Source: Pyxicephalus adspersus (taxonomy: Eukaryota; Chordata; Amphibia; Anura; Pyxicephalidae). Taken from it: a stretch of 64,000 bases of DNA. Under the pieces are notes generated by a model. It ran no database searches and was not told the DNA's origin. It was given only the letters and a program-made list of their open reading frames with translations. Numbering within the stretch: position 1 is the first letter of the stretch; every line of letters starts with the position of its first letter. Both the position numbers and the translations under genes were made by a program. Where the stretch lies: positions 14,641,266-14,705,265 of the forward strand of contig NC_092864.1 of the NCBI RefSeq assembly GCF_032062135.1, read 5' to 3'. Below, one piece after another: positions 1-14,300 of this stretch.

Positions 1-1197
1 ACCGCAAACCCATTCCTTCCATCGCAGAAATGGGAACTATGGGCTTGGCACAAATTAACCCTTCATGGACAGATGTTATAATTCGGGCACATTTTAATGC
101 TGTGAGCCTTTCCTCTGTGGAAGCGGTTTGAGTGGAAGAAAGCCCTCGGACGCTGCACGAAACGCTCCAAAAACCAGTGCAAAAAGGAACTGCAACTGGT
201 CCGATTCATTTCACTGGTAGCCACTGGTGAACCGTATTTGAAAATGCGGGTCACTGACCTAGGACAGGCATTCAGACTTGAAAGTCCCATGTTCCAATCA
301 GAAAACCTTTCCTGGGCCAGTGATTTCAAAAATATTGGAGCCACTCGATCAATCTGACAGCCGTGGTCAGCCATGGCGATGTACTTCCCAGATACAAATT
401 TTTGATAAAAATGCGTTCAATGAAACAGGAAAAGTGCTGCCATTTAGGGCCCTTTAAGACCCGTAGTGTCAAACCGCATGGCTGGTAGCTACCTGTGTGG
501 CTTGGGACGGCAAACAGCACCGGGGACAGCAAGACCATTCACCTAAATAGGAGAGGTTTGGACCTCTGTTGAGCCTACAACGCTGCAGCCATCATGGCCC
601 TAACTGTCTCTTTTTTAGATGCATTCCTGCTGACCCAAAAATAATTTTATGCCCAGATGGTGAACGGAATTTAAAGCTCATTTCCTGATAGTGGGGTTAT
701 TAAAAAATCTGGGTCCAATTCCACTTAAAATAAAAAATAAAAACAGTTGTCACTGTATTACTTATTCTATACTGGGTGACACCCAGCCTCATTCAGCCCA
801 CACCCCTGGAACCATGGGTGTCAAGGGGACCTCCCCCTTGGAATGAGTCATCAAAAAACTCTGCAATCATTGGATGCTGCAGGGAACATTAGCACCACCA
901 TTCTGTGCTGCTGTCCAGTCCGAAAACTATCACCAGAACAGGAAGTGAGGGCAAATCTCCCCAGCTGGGCCACAGATGGCAACAACAACCTACAGAGCCT
1001 CTAAACCTCACCCGCTCTATCCTAAACTGTACAAAATCTTTTATTGAATTTTATAAAGAAAATATATCTTAACCAAAATTTTTGGAGCATAGTGAAAGGT
1101 GAAACCCCACTTTTTTTTACGTCTGATCCCATTGCAGAGATTTCCTGCACTGGACACAGAACAGGAAGTGCCCAGAAATCTCTTCAAAGCTATAGAT
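1..1197. other. Upstream intergenic DNA with possible decayed coding segment
   Basis: Plus-strand frames from 3 to 350 read as an uncommonly long protein-like stretch broken by a stop and frame change near 109-130, then open to a stop at 356. No start codon, splice context or known family was recognised. A dispersed repeat lies at 930-1035. Nothing else is supported. Confidence 0.35.
930..1035 (+). repeat. Dispersed repeat shared with 33140-33345
   Basis: CAGGAAGTGAGGGCAAATCT, CCAGCTGGGCCACAGATGGC and ACCTCACCCGCTCTATCC follow the same order as AGGAAGTGAAG, CAGCTGGGTCACAGACGGC and TTCTAATCTTTTC at 33170-33350. The element type is not identified. Confidence 0.5.
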
Positions 1198-1508
1198 CAG
1201 GGGTGTCGAACTCCAATACACAGTTGGCCAAAATGAAAAATTTGGACAAAGTCACGGGTCATTCTTGATAGTTTTTGAAAAAAATATCTACAACTGAGGA
1301 CAGTCGCTAATGAATGTTAACAGAGGACGGGGCGCTTGTGGGTCCTGATTGACGTGCCAGCAGAGCATTCTGAGATTTGTAGTATTAGCGGTGCATGCAT
1401 TGTCTACCAACAAGCCAGCTGCAGTAGACATTTGGTATTTTCTCGTGGGCCAAAAATAATTACAGTGCAGGCCAAATTTAGCCCGGGGGCCTGAGTTTGA
1501 CACCCCTG
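1198..1508. mobile_element. hAT-like non-autonomous element (MITE) with perfect 8-bp target duplication
   Basis: The 311-bp element starts CAGGGGTGTCGAACTC and ends GAGTTTGACACCCCTG, giving 16-bp terminal inverted repeats with one mismatch. It is flanked on both sides by CTATAGAT (1190-1197 and 1509-1516), a perfect 8-bp target-site duplication as made by hAT transposases. There is no transposase frame inside. Confidence 0.85.
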
Positions 1509-2049
1509 CTATAGATCATATCTGTTAGCTGTTCTTCATTGCTGTCTTTATATCATGGCTGCCATACTATGTCCTGGCTTGAGTACGCCCCCCTTCTCTA
1601 TGGCTAGAAATCCAAGAAGCTGTCACCATAACATAAGGAAATCTCGGAGACCCTCGATCTATTGATAACTAAAATAACTTTCTTAGTGTACAGCGCCAAT
1701 ATATTGGCTTTATAAATAAAGTTTAATAATAATTTATTTATTGATCAGGCTTAGGCGACAACGCAGGCGTGCATTTGAATAGCAAGCAGGGAGCGTTGTC
1801 ATCTTAACCAGAACCTCTGGCATCATTTTAACAAAATCTGCATCTAAAAAAAAATGTTTGAAAAATGCCAATAGGAGGAGTGACATGTAAAGTGAAGCAG
1901 ACATTGCATGGATTTATTTATGGCATCCATAAGGTTTGCATTAGATGAGTGGAGCTGCTGGGGGTGGTGTGGCCCCCAGATGCAGCAGTAGGGGGTGGTG
2001 TATGGATCCCCCCATCCTCCTCCTCCCCCAGGTTGGGAGGGAGGAGAGA

Positions 2050-2315
2050 TCAGAGCTACAAGTGACAGTAGTGTGGATGTGACAGTGGCAGCAGCGCTCA
2101 CATCTGGGGATCGGGGTGTCCTGAACATGTGCACCCGGGCTCCGCCCCCCGACACGCCTGCTCCCCAATCTGCACCCGGGGAGCCCAGCTGGGCATTGAC
2201 AGCCGGGAGCAAAGGGGCGATCTGAACCCCCCCCCCCAGCAAGCCCTTACCTGCGCCTGGCACCGCTGCCACCTTCCCCTGGCATCAGCCTGCATCTGAG
2301 CTCCATGGCCCCAGG
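2050..2315 (+). promoter_or_regulatory. GC-rich promoter and 5' UTR region of mucin-like gene
   Basis: This stretch is markedly richer in G+C and CpG than the DNA around it and lies directly upstream of the signal-peptide exon. It contains a GC box (CCGCCC, 2142-2147) and a C-run at 2227-2237. No convincing TATA box was seen. The transcription start cannot be placed from sequence. An upstream ATG at 2305 opens a four-codon reading frame whose TGA (2317-2319) overlaps the main ATG. Confidence 0.5.
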
Positions 2316-2358
2316 ATGATCCGCTTCCTTCTGCTGCTTTTGCTGCTTCCAGGGGCCG
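2316..2358 (+). CDS. Exon 1 of mucin-like gene: signal peptide
   Basis: ATG at 2316 begins a leader of Met-Ile-Arg-Phe, a run of seven Leu, then Pro-Gly-Ala, a classic signal peptide with a likely cut after Ala. The exon ends at 2358 in phase 1 before a GTAAGT donor. The -3 base is A. The split codon completes as Glu with the first two bases of exon 2 at 16799. Confidence 0.8.
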
Positions 2359-5300
2359 GTAAGTAGCCCTGCGCTTTGCAAGGTCATAGAAAGCTGGGCA
2401 GGCATCATGGACATATGGGCTGCCATGCATTGGTGGGGGGGCAGATGGCAGATAATGAAATGGTATAGGGGTGATGAGCCCCCCCACTACATACATATGG
2501 ATCAGGCTGTGATCAGCAGCATCTCCCCCCCTACTCACTGTACACTGATCCCTACTGTACGTGTGCTGCAGCTGAATTGCCTCCTGTGTGCTGGATGGAG
2601 CTGCTACTGCTGGCATTTCATAGGCAGGAGATACCAGATGGCTTGGGCAGATTTTGGGGTGGGGGATTTAGGGAAAAGGTAGCTCTGCATCCTTCATCTT
2701 CCCCTTCAAAAAACATTTCACCCCCCTTCCCCTTTGATGCTTGTCTTCTCTCTCTGCATACATTATGCATTCAAAATGCAGCTTTTTCATCAGTCAGATT
2801 TAAGTCAATGTTTGGTTTGCGTTTCATAACCATTTCACCGCAGAAATTTGGATTTTAGTCTTTTATTGTGTCCTGGGGTTGCTGATCGCAGGTAGTGTTG
2901 AGATGATGGTCATTGGTAGTGTGTAATGGAAGTGACAACGTAGGAGAAGGGGGCAGAGCAGTTGTCACCTTATTACAGGAAATCCGTAGGCGTTGGCCTT
3001 TATGGCAGGATCACCAGAGATTTCTTTACTGACATGGCACCTATGACATTGTAATGATTGGGTTAATATCTACATGTGTGTTACGGTGATCATACCTGTG
3101 CACAACTCCAATATGTATGTCAGATGTGTCATAAGGCTGAACCGCACCAATGCATTAAAGCTGGCGATTAAAGCTGTCTTACCCCAAACCTAACCTACCC
3201 CTATTACCTAGTTACCCCAAACTCCTAATAAAGGTTGGTGCCCATGATAAAATTTTACTCTTACTTACATCCAATCACATGCGCTCTTGTACTTTTAAAT
3301 TGTCCGTAGATTGTACAATCAGATTGCAGGATCAGTGGACCGCTTTATATACATTGCTTTATGTTTCTAAAACTCAGCTGTAGAAAATCTTAGAAACCAG
3401 TGACAATGTCTAGCTGTCATGTCGATTCGATCGCTTCAGTTCTTTCAATGGGCCTGATTTATCAAAGCTCTCCAAAACTGGGGAAGAAAGACTATCATGG
3501 GAGAACCTGGGTGATCCAGCAAAACTGGATTGTATTTCTTAACAATTGTTTTCTATGAGTTCATAAATATTTTTTAATCCTGGACCAGATCCATTCCAGT
3601 TTTGCTGGATCACCTAGGTTCACCCATCCATCGTCTCCAGTCTTAGAGAGCTTTAATAAATTAGGCCCGATGACCCTGGGACAGGAAAGTCAGAGAAAAG
3701 TCAGGCACCCTGATTTGCATATCAGAGTCTCAGGATATGAACCCAGCCAGGCAGCCAGCATTTCATATCAGCAGTGGCGGTCTCCATACATAAATCTTTA
3801 ATATATACAGTGTTTGGATTTTATGTTATTTTGATCACATGCCAATGTTATCCTCGAAAACTACCAACATCCGAAAAATACATCCTGGGCTTCTTCTGAA
3901 CCCCAATGCCCAACGACCAATGGGATTTTCCCATAGTGGATGATCCCGTATTGATTGCACGTTGTGTTTCTGCAGCTCTTCCCATTGATGGAGCCGTGAA
4001 GCCAGGTTGAGGGGGCGTTGTTGTATCTAGACGCTCTAATTGAATTTGTCACCGTTTTTCCTGCGCCCAGTTAATCATGCAATCAGTTAGTTCTACGAGG
4101 AGTTACAGCTGCCATGGAGCTCAGCTCATCCTAATTGTATGTGAGCTACGACCTGGAGAGTGGTAGCCGCCTGCTTGCATTGACTTGTAATGTTGGATTG
4201 GGATGGACAGACCAGGTGTGCTGCTGCACAGGGGCCCTGAAAGCGTTAGGGGTCCATTTATATCAAATGTGGGTCAGGCAAGTGCATGTAGATGATGGTG
4301 ATGCCAACAGTAGGGCCCTGTGTCAGTGACAGAGCTGTTGGGGTGGCCCCTGTTGGCTGAGGGCCCTCAAGGCACACTTTGCACCTCCCTATGTCCACCC
4401 CTGGAGTGATGGTTTCTTCATTGGTGCTTTTTAGTTCATACCATCATACTTAGTTGAATGAGGGGGGCCCATAAATTATTCTTGCACAGGGGCCCCTTAG
4501 TGACTTCCCCTTGTGTTCGGATTTGTTGTCAGTCGATAATAAACATTTGTTGGATTACACACTTCCAGCTGCTTTATCTATTCAGAACTCCTACGAATGT
4601 GTTGCATGTCCGCGTTGTTCCATGCAAGAAGTTTGGACATGCTTTGGTGCCATCGTTTGTTAATGGCACCTCAAATGTACCTTTGGTAACACAGCACATA
4701 TTCTATTTCTGGGTGATGTGGTGCATTGAACAGCCAATCATGATGGACAAATATTCTGGATCTGGGAAGGGGCAAAGATGGATTAAATTTGCCTTCTTTG
4801 TTACTTTTTCCTCTCAGCAACATGCCAATGAATTGTTTAGATGTGACCTTTCTGAATTTATTACATTTTTTTACCCAATAACATTCTGAGTTTCTGTGCA
4901 TCTCAATGCAATGCAGGCTGATCATGGCTGCTGGGAGGAGCCAGCAGGGTGCTGTACATGGCTTCTGAAAGCATCACAGCTCCCTGTCCTCTCAAGAGCC
5001 ATCAGCCCTGATGCAGCAGTGGGCAAGCCTTCTGGAGGAGCTATGCAAATATGGGTGGGAGTCATTTGCAAGGAGTGCGCGTTCTTTTACAGGCTGTATT
5101 TGCATGCAGACCACCCTAGATAACGCCCATTTGTAATGCTGAGCCAATGTGATTGAAAGAAGTAAAATCCAATTAATGAAAGAGGCGGGGCCAGGGAAGT
5201 CTGTGAAATAATGCCGCTTGTGACTTGCTGCAGCTTCCAATGCACCCTATGAGAAGCTCACAGTGTGTAGTAAAACCATAGTAGGCAATTTCAGTCCAGT

Positions 5301-8300
5301 ATAGGAGCCGGTGGAACTTTGCAAGACTAAAGACTGATAAGTTAAACCAAAAAAAAAAACTTTTTTAAAACCCAGTATACCCAGAACTTACCCCTTAGAA
5401 CCTAAATACCCTCCTGTATTTACCACAGGAACCATGGTTGGCTTCCTGCTCTGTGCATGGCATATCTGTTTCCTCCATGCCCTTTGGCTCCCCTCCCGCC
5501 TCTCAATTACACCAAGACCTTCTCCCGCTGTCAAGGTTCCCATGTTTCATGCCGTATCAGTGTCCTCCTTCGTTCCATTTGTCCTCCATTTCTGTTTATT
5601 GCTGATATTCCAGTGCCGTGGTGGCCGTGTAATGGCTTACTTAGCAAAGTGAAAGCGGCAGCCTGGCCGCGGCGGTAATTAAGTGTTCTGGTCGGAACGC
5701 GATTAGGATTCAGCTGACTCCATGTAACTTTTAGCCCTCATCTAGCCGGAGCTTCCAGCCTCTGTATCTGTAAGGAACAGATAGGGATTGCATTAGATGC
5801 CGCAGCATCAGTGGAAACTTTTAATGCACAAAAATGAATAGAGACGCAGGTTGTGTGTTTCTGGACCGACCCGGATTACCCTCAAATACTATTAAAGCAG
5901 AATTATAGTTAAAGATATAAAAATTGTGACCAGGCAGGCTCTTAGTTGCAGAAGAGACAGGTGATATCCCTCCTGCAATAAAATAACGCAATTATTAATT
6001 TCACTTACCTGACGGTGTTATGTCGCTGCCATCTTCATCATATCCTCTTCCAGGTGTTGGATCTTTAGCCGATTCTCCAGTTCGGGATGACCTATCTCCC
6101 ACACAGAAATTCATTCAGTCCTGGCAGCCCCAAGGATGGCCAGGATACCCACTGAGCTGGGCATTACAACGGTCTGTGTGTTTAATGGACATGACCCGTC
6201 CTTTCTGTAATAAAGAGCTGTCCGCTCACAATTAATTTGGTAATAAGGTTTAGTTCCTCATTTGCAGCTGGCAGGGGTACGCAGGGTGAATGTTTTCTCC
6301 AGAGTTCAGCTATCTTAGAGATTCGGCGACAGTGCAGGCATATCCTATAAAACAGATCAGCAATCAAGATGGCTGCCACCACTGCCAGGTTCTGTGGGCT
6401 TTGTCCTGGCTTCCTGTACCAATGAAGTGTCGGCAAATTTCTTGAAGTGTCGGCAGCGGGCTGTAGCAGAGGAAATGTGGAATATGGATTCTGTCATGCT
6501 TCAGTGAAAGAACTGAGGGCAGGCTTTCATTCCTTATATCACAACCTCCTGGTGTCCCCAAATCCTGACACATGGGGTCACCAGCAGAGCTATAGTAACT
6601 CAGCCACCCCATGATGACCTCTCATACGACCAGTCCATGATGGAGAGGATTGTCTGTACCACAGCCAGGCTGGAGGTGGTTTTATAGGCCCCGGTGGCCT
6701 ATAGTTCATCATATATTACATATGTGTCTGTCTCCTGAACAAAGTGTGTCCTGTGTGTAATATTAGTACATCTGCTTCAGGCATTACTACACTGCAAATA
6801 TCCCCGGGGTCACTGGTACGCTAATAGGGGCATTAATTCAAAGTCCCTGACCTGGAACAAGCATAGACACATGTACAAAATGCTTTGTTTGGATGTCTGG
6901 TACTGAACAGCGACAGCTATGGCAGCCCCCGTGCGTCTCTAATGACAGGTACACTTTAGAGAAAATCTGCAATGATTGCTACATATCATGAGCTGTTTGT
7001 TCTGCTTTCCTGAAATTGCAGATATGTTGGTCTTATGCCATGTATGTAGCAAGTGACGCCAGACAGAATCCACATACTTCTTCCAGGTATGTGGTCCAAT
7101 CAGAAACATGGTGGCCATTTTTACAATGATGGTCACAGGTTCTTTTACTATCTGTGTTCTAATGAGAGGGTTTTAGTCTCAGGCCAAGTCTAATCTTAAC
7201 TAGAATTCAAACAGCTCACACTTTAAAAAGGTGTTGTAGATCATTAACCAGCTACATTGATGAAAGTGTATTCTCTCCAGCCTTGGAAAAGTTTATTAAA
7301 TCAGGGCCATTGTATATCAATAGGCAGTTGCCATGGAGTATGTAAGAATATAAAGGGCTCCATTACTGACCTCTGAAAATGCTGGTTTCCTGGCCATCAC
7401 ACTGAGCCAATAGCTCTGATTCACTGACCCTGATTTATTAAAGCTCCAAGGCTGGAGAGGATACACTTTCATCAGTGAAGCTGGGTGATCCATCAAACCT
7501 GGAATGGATCTGGTCAAGGATCCAAAACATTTGCTAGCTCATAGCAAACGACTTCGAAGAAATCCATTCCAGGTTTGCTGGATCACCCAGAATAATAAAT
7601 CAGGCCCACTGACCCTAAATATACATGCCTAGTTAAAAAACTAGAGCACTATGGATCAATATTTATTTAACATATCAACTAAATATTGATTGGGAATTAG
7701 ATGACCAACCTGGGTGGGCATGGAGGAAAATAGCAGGTCATCAACCAACAATCAACATCATTACAGTTTTTTACAGATACCGGTTGTTATAGTAAATATC
7801 CAGGAGTGCATCTATTGGTTGCCGGTTGCCAGGAAGCAGTCCTACCCTGGCAACTAGCAGCCAATGGAAGCACTACTTGAAATATACTACAACAACAGGC
7901 AGAACTGTGCAGCTGTAGTAAACATCTTTGATGGACCTATATAGAAACTAATGCTGTTTATTTATTTTTTTCACTGGCAGCCTATAAATTAGGGAGCATT
8001 TCCTGAAAACCTGCAGCCCATAAAATCCTTCCTGCTGTATAGGCAGACAGTAAAAAAAAAGTATAGTAAAAGACAGAACAAAACAACAAAAGTTTTCATC
8101 GATGTTTAATCACATTTGCTGAAGTTTGCTCGATCTTCCCATGGTTCACCTCAATATTTCTGATAAATGATCAGTATTAGTGCATTATTGATTCTTTACC
8201 TGGTGATGCACAGATTGAATAAAGCATGGCCGACCTATGCATGTTTTATTGCAGTAACACAACACAGAATCTGCAGCTCTATGACCAGTTCTGACCGTCT

Positions 8301-11300
8301 CTCATTGAAATGTTACATAATTCCTTTAGCAAGTTGGGGAATATGAGTGGAAGCCAATCTGTGATTGTGCTTGCCAGAAACTACACAAAACAAGTGTTCC
8401 TAACAACGCTCCCCGAGGATCACTCGCACAACAGTTTTCCTAAGATGTGTTTTCAAATATGAGACACATGGATATGTAATTAGGCTTCGTATCCTGTAAC
8501 AGCCAAACATCGGTGGTTATTTTACAAATAAAACAAAAAAGAAAAACAAAATGACAGCTGCAAACGCCAAAGATCGCAATGTCATCAGCAGAGCCACCAC
8601 CTGCAAACAAAGCAAATCAACAATGGCAGTCATTCTATTCCTGTCCTGCATTCTTGGACAGCCAGTTAAAGTGAACCCGACTCTACACCCCAACGTATGT
8701 TCATATTCTGAACACGCAGTAAAAGAGATTTACAACAAGCCATCATTAACCTCTGTAGCTGAAGACATTGTGGAGAAATGTATCTTCAAATTTTTAACAC
8801 AGGCACAGAGATTTTTCCATAGATGCACCCTGCAACCTTTTAATGTAATTGTACTCTGGAGGTCTCTAAGCTGTTAGAAATCTACATCTTTGAGTGTGAA
8901 TAGCTTCGCAATAATAGCAGCTAGATAAGTCGGTGAAGGTACTCAATTTTTAGAAATATGTAAATAGATTGTTGGCCATGTTCTCAGCACAGGTTCCTTT
9001 TAAGAATGGGCCAGACAGTTCTGTAAAGCAACATATTTCTCTGCCTCCCACACTGCTTCGTGGTAACAACAATGCAACCACGTTCAACCACAATGCAGCT
9101 GTCCCTATTTAAGTAACTGGAAGGGTCATTCAGAAACCCCACCATTATCCTCTGCAATGGGAATGCAACTTTATTCATAAAGTAGCTCCCAGCTGCTCCC
9201 ATACGTGTAAATAGGGACAGTTGGGAGGGTGGTTGAGTGTTCAGTAAACCGCTGCAGTTTACTGGGGTATAAAATAGGCCCTGGGAAGGAAAAAGTCATT
9301 AATACATTATTACAAATGTAACAATTTATGTAAAACGTCCTTACTTAATAAAACTAATACAAAAAAAGAATGATTGAAATGGCAGCACAATCCGTTGTCA
9401 GGGGTCTTTTTTATTTTGCTGTTACCCGAGAGTTACATTTTTGTTCCAACTCAAGCAGTAAAGGATAAGGATGGCAGCCCCAGAACTATCCCTTTCAAAA
9501 CAATTCTCTAATGTCAAAACTTTTTTTTTTTTTTTTTTGTAATACTGCTGCTATTGATCCAGACTTTTTGAGTGGTTTTTGCTTTATAAAGGAGTAAACT
9601 CCATTTTTTGTTTCAGCCAATAAGATCCCATGATCTGTTTTTTAAATACATGCAGAGAAAGAAAGGAAACACCCAACTGGTTGTTGCAGTTGCTCATCCT
9701 ATTGCGCAGTAAAACTTTTCAAATGGCTCCGTACATTCCATTTGTGTCACTTGAGGGTGTGAATTGCTTTGGAATTTTTATTAACTTATCCGTGGATCAG
9801 AAATACGCCAAACACCGAGTAGTTCCTCCATTCCCTTCCCCTGACTATCCATTCCTCCACATCCCAAGCCCTGCTTTATCTGTAGAGGTTTTCCTGCAGA
9901 TAAGGTCACAGTCCTGTGTTCAGGGGGATCTGCGGAAACACACTGCAGGAATCCTATCCGGCCTCAGGAAGTAGGAGGACAGGATGCGCCATCCTCTCTC
10001 TGCCTGCATGGCTCGGCTATAGTCCAGCACCAGCTTGAAGACTCATCAAATGTTTATTTACACCCAAACAGTCCAGATTCTGATGGAAAAATTGGCTTTT
10101 AAAGGAGTAGTGTCTGTACACTGCGTACCATGTTCTTTGTATTGCATTACAAATAATGCAACCGTGAAATAGTATGTGCAGCCAAATTATATAAAAACTG
10201 AAATTTACCCATTCCTGCCTAAGCCTTTGAGGAATGTTTATTCCCTGGACCTAATTTTAATATCACACAGTATTTATATAGCAAACCTACACAAACAAAG
10301 GGAGAACATACAAACCATGCACATCCTGGACAAGATTTGAACTGGGGTTCTGGCTTCAAAGGCCAGAGTGCTAACCACTGAGCCACTGTGCTGCCCATTT
10401 ATAACATTCTTGCTCAAGGTCTGTGACTCAGAAGTAATAGGACCTGCCAGCAAGGCAGCAAGAACAAGACTAAGTATAACAAAGCAGTCTTGCACTAGAT
10501 GAGGAATGCATGCATCTATGTACGGCCTTCATGCAAGGACGCATGCATCTTTGCCCATGGATGCTCTCACAGATGTAAGATTGACATAGGTATGCAAATT
10601 GTAAATAACATTGGAAAAAAAATAAAAGCTGGGCAGGTATATTTAATTAGGGTTAACTAAGGGTAATCATAATGTAACAGTGTTGTTATATTGTATTTTT
10701 CAAAAAAGCTTCCATGCACTATTCACTTACTGGTCAGAAACTTTGCTTCACTTTAATTTTTGATGCTGTCAAGTTCCAGCTGTCATTTTGACAGCCGGCA
10801 TTTGCTGTCTGCAATAGTAGTTGGGGTAATGGTGTGGTATAGAAACAAGGTATAAGAAAGTATGGGCAACGTACATTATGGAAGTTGTAACAGGGATGTG
10901 CCACATAGTGGAATTACATTTAATAAAATCTTAAAGATTTAATAACCGTGATTTTATTTATTTTTTTCTGGATTGCATAACCAAAAAGAAAAAGATGAGG
11001 CGATGATAGAGTAACTATCCTGAGAAATATAAGTTTTTGTGAATTCATAATCTAGATGTTGGATGGGCTCCTGTACATGAGGCTTAAGTAAGGCTTAGAG
11101 TATACATGTGCCAACTCTTAAAATTCCCCACGCATTTGTGTGAAAAGGGACAATGTTGCCAAGTTCTTTGTCACTCGTCTTCTGAGCCACCGACAGGCTA
11201 AGACCAAGTTGGCCCGATCCTGCAGCACACTTTCATTTCAAACAACTGCAATAGGTACAAATGTATTTTATTTTTTTAATTTATACATTTTATTTATACA

Positions 11301-14300
11301 TTTTAATATAAACTGTTTATATAATATTTTCAACTATCTGTTTTTCAAACATTTCATGTCTCCCTTTAGTAACTAAATTTTCATCTCCTTTACCAACCTC
11401 AAGGCATGCACAACATGTTACCAATGAAGCGCACCACAACGCACCATGCATCCACATCTGTGTAATATGGAATACCGGAAGACAGGTGCTTTGTAGTGCC
11501 ATTCAAAATCGATGGCAATGCTTTGTAATATGTAGGCGCCCTACTGTACCATGTGCGTAGGGAACATTAGGGTTCCATCTGGTGACTAGGGATTTTAATA
11601 TTACACAGTATTTATATAGCACCACCATATTACTTAGCACTGTACAAAGTCCATAGTCATGTCACTAACTATCCCCCAAAGGAGCCCACAATCTATTGTC
11701 CCTACCATAGTCATATGTCATTAATACAGTCTAAGTTCAATTTGAGGGGAAGCCAAATAACCCCAACTGTATGTTTTTGGAATTTGGGAGGAAACCCATC
11801 CAAACACGGGGAGAACCTGCAAACTCCATGCAGATAGTGTCCTAGCTGAGAATCAAACCTGCAACCTACCGTTGCAAAAGCCACAGTGCTAACCACTGAG
11901 CCACCAAGCATTTCTGCAAAAATATTGTTCTTCGTAAATATTTCTGACGTGACCAAGCAATCTTACCATCGACCAGCACCATACTGGTGCCGGCAAAGTG
12001 CCACTATACAGATTACCAGATAGAGTTCAAAAGTGGTGAAGCCATTAACTACAATGACTTTCAGTGCCCACTTTTGAAACATTTGAATTGGCCACGTGCA
12101 CCCCTTCCAGAACAGGGATCAGTTATGCCAATCAAATATTGGAGTTTCTGATGACTGCTTCAGCTATATACCGTAAAGCAATCAAAGCACTGATTCAAAA
12201 ACTGATCACCCTGCTATAAATCTGGTGGGATTAGATTTCTCCGAGTAACTAAGAATTGTTGATCTGTTACCAGACTGACACTTCTTCATAAATATGTCCC
12301 AAAGAATATGTTTTGTTTTTCATTAGCACATTGCATCTGTACGCCACACTTTCCCAATCTGCGCCCTGTTCGGTAGCCCAATCTGTTTTCTTTTTAAAGG
12401 TCACTAAATACTGAAACAGCCAAGGCTGGAGGCGACTCATAAGAGCTGTCAGATTCAGAAAAAAATGAAAAATAGCGAGTCAATTACTGTGTCCTCCCGT
12501 GTCCTGTAAGGCTGAGCTGTGGATATGACTCCATGTTTCCTGTCTGGCTGCCCCAGGTCACAAAAAATAACAGCTTTTTCCCTCTTGCAGCAAATTCTTT
12601 AGGCTGGTTGTAAACTACAAATAATCTTTAGTAATTCACTGTAATGACAAACCTCGAGATGACGTTTTACTGCATTGCTGAAAATATATTGCGGATATAT
12701 TCTTACAAATCTGCTGTAGTGATACATTTACTTTTATTAGTTTACAGACTTATGTGTGGTAACGAATTTTCTGTTGCACTTTCACTTCATTTTGATCTTA
12801 TTATTTTTATTAAACAGGATTTATATAGCACCAACATATTACAAAGCGCTGTACATGAAATAGGGGTGCAGATGAATTGTGGAATGTTGCTTAATATTCC
12901 AGTGCAATGGGTCTGATTTATTAAAGCTCTCCATGACTAAAGAAGATAGACTATCAAGGAAAAACCTGGGTGATCCAATAAACCAAGAATGTATTTACTA
13001 AAAAAACATTTGTTATTCTTGGACTAGATCTATTCAGGGTTTGCTGGAACACCCAGGTTCTCCCATGATAGTCGATCCTCTTCAGTCTTGGAGAGCTTTA
13101 ATAAATCAGGCCTATTATATTTGGGAAGGGCTACTTTTTGTTACATCATGATTGTTCCTCTGTTCCAAAAAGACGTTGTTTGATAAGTTCAGTGTGGAGA
13201 AACTTTGGTATCCCAACCTTAACCCCACTGGGTTGGAAATGGAACACCAAGTCAGCTCAGCCAACATCATTATCTGACCTCACTAATGATCTTTTGCCTA
13301 ATTGACAATACATTTACTTTAACACTCCAAAATCTTGTGAAAAGTCTACCCAGAGGAGTGGAGGCTGTTTTATTGCAAGTTTGGAAACTCCTTATTAATG
13401 TCCATGATTTTGGATTAGAATGTCCAACAAGCTCTTACAGGTGTGATGGTCAATCGTCTACAATATTTTTGGCATATAGTGAATCCTTAAATTTCCTACC
13501 CAATGTTTCTATGAAAAAGTGGATGTAGTAAAAAGGGAAAATGCCATGGTTCTGTTGTTTCTTCCCCTCTGTCTAGATTTTGGTGATAAGATAATAGGTG
13601 GTGATATAAGTCCACAGTGGGGACACAGCATTGACAACATGGCAGAGCTAATCCTTCCACACTCAAATTTTGGTTGGCTGGGTGGAATATGTAAGCGGCC
13701 ATTGTTAGTTAAGGATTCCCAAAGAACTGTGGGGTTATTTAGAGTTAACACAGCTGTACCCATCTCTTTTCAGGCAAGCTGTTCCTTGGTACCATGGACT
13801 AACCTCTCCAGTAAGGGAGTTGTCATTTTTTATTCTTTTATGTGTAAACTGAGCTATTGAATGCTATGAACAACAGTTTGTAACAAAGTAGGAAGGGAAA
13901 ACAAAGAAACCAAAGAAAAGAAGCTCAAGGTTCCCCCTGCTAGCTACAAGTAGGAATAATACATTGGAAATTCATAATACATTGGAAAATAATACGTAGG
14001 AAATTCACATGCAATATTTCAAATTTACCTGGCAAAAACAAAATATCACTAATCCTGACTTTAATAGATCACAAATAAAAGATAATATATTTAAAATCAC
14101 ATTTCTTTTTTTCTCATTCAGACCACTGCTAAAAACCTTGTACTTTAGGGTGTATGCGAGCAGGTAACCTCCTCCGATGATGCTGTGCTCAGGTCTAGCA
14201 GCCAGATGCCAAGGCCAAACACTAACATGTGATAAGCCCTGTGTACATTTCACACAATCCAACATGGAGCCTACATACGAGTTGACTTAAATGCAATGGA

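Noticed and set aside
2098..2616. 172-codon minus-strand ORF across the GC-rich promoter
   Set aside because: It overlaps the plus-strand first exon, has no domain, and GC-rich DNA gives long chance ORFs.
4458..4889. 143-codon plus ORF in intron 1
   Set aside because: No start context, no domain and low-complexity composition; it sits in a repeat-rich intron.
10268..10396. A functional tRNA gene from the B-box-like motif
   Set aside because: There is no cloverleaf; the motif belongs to a SINE head found in several copies.
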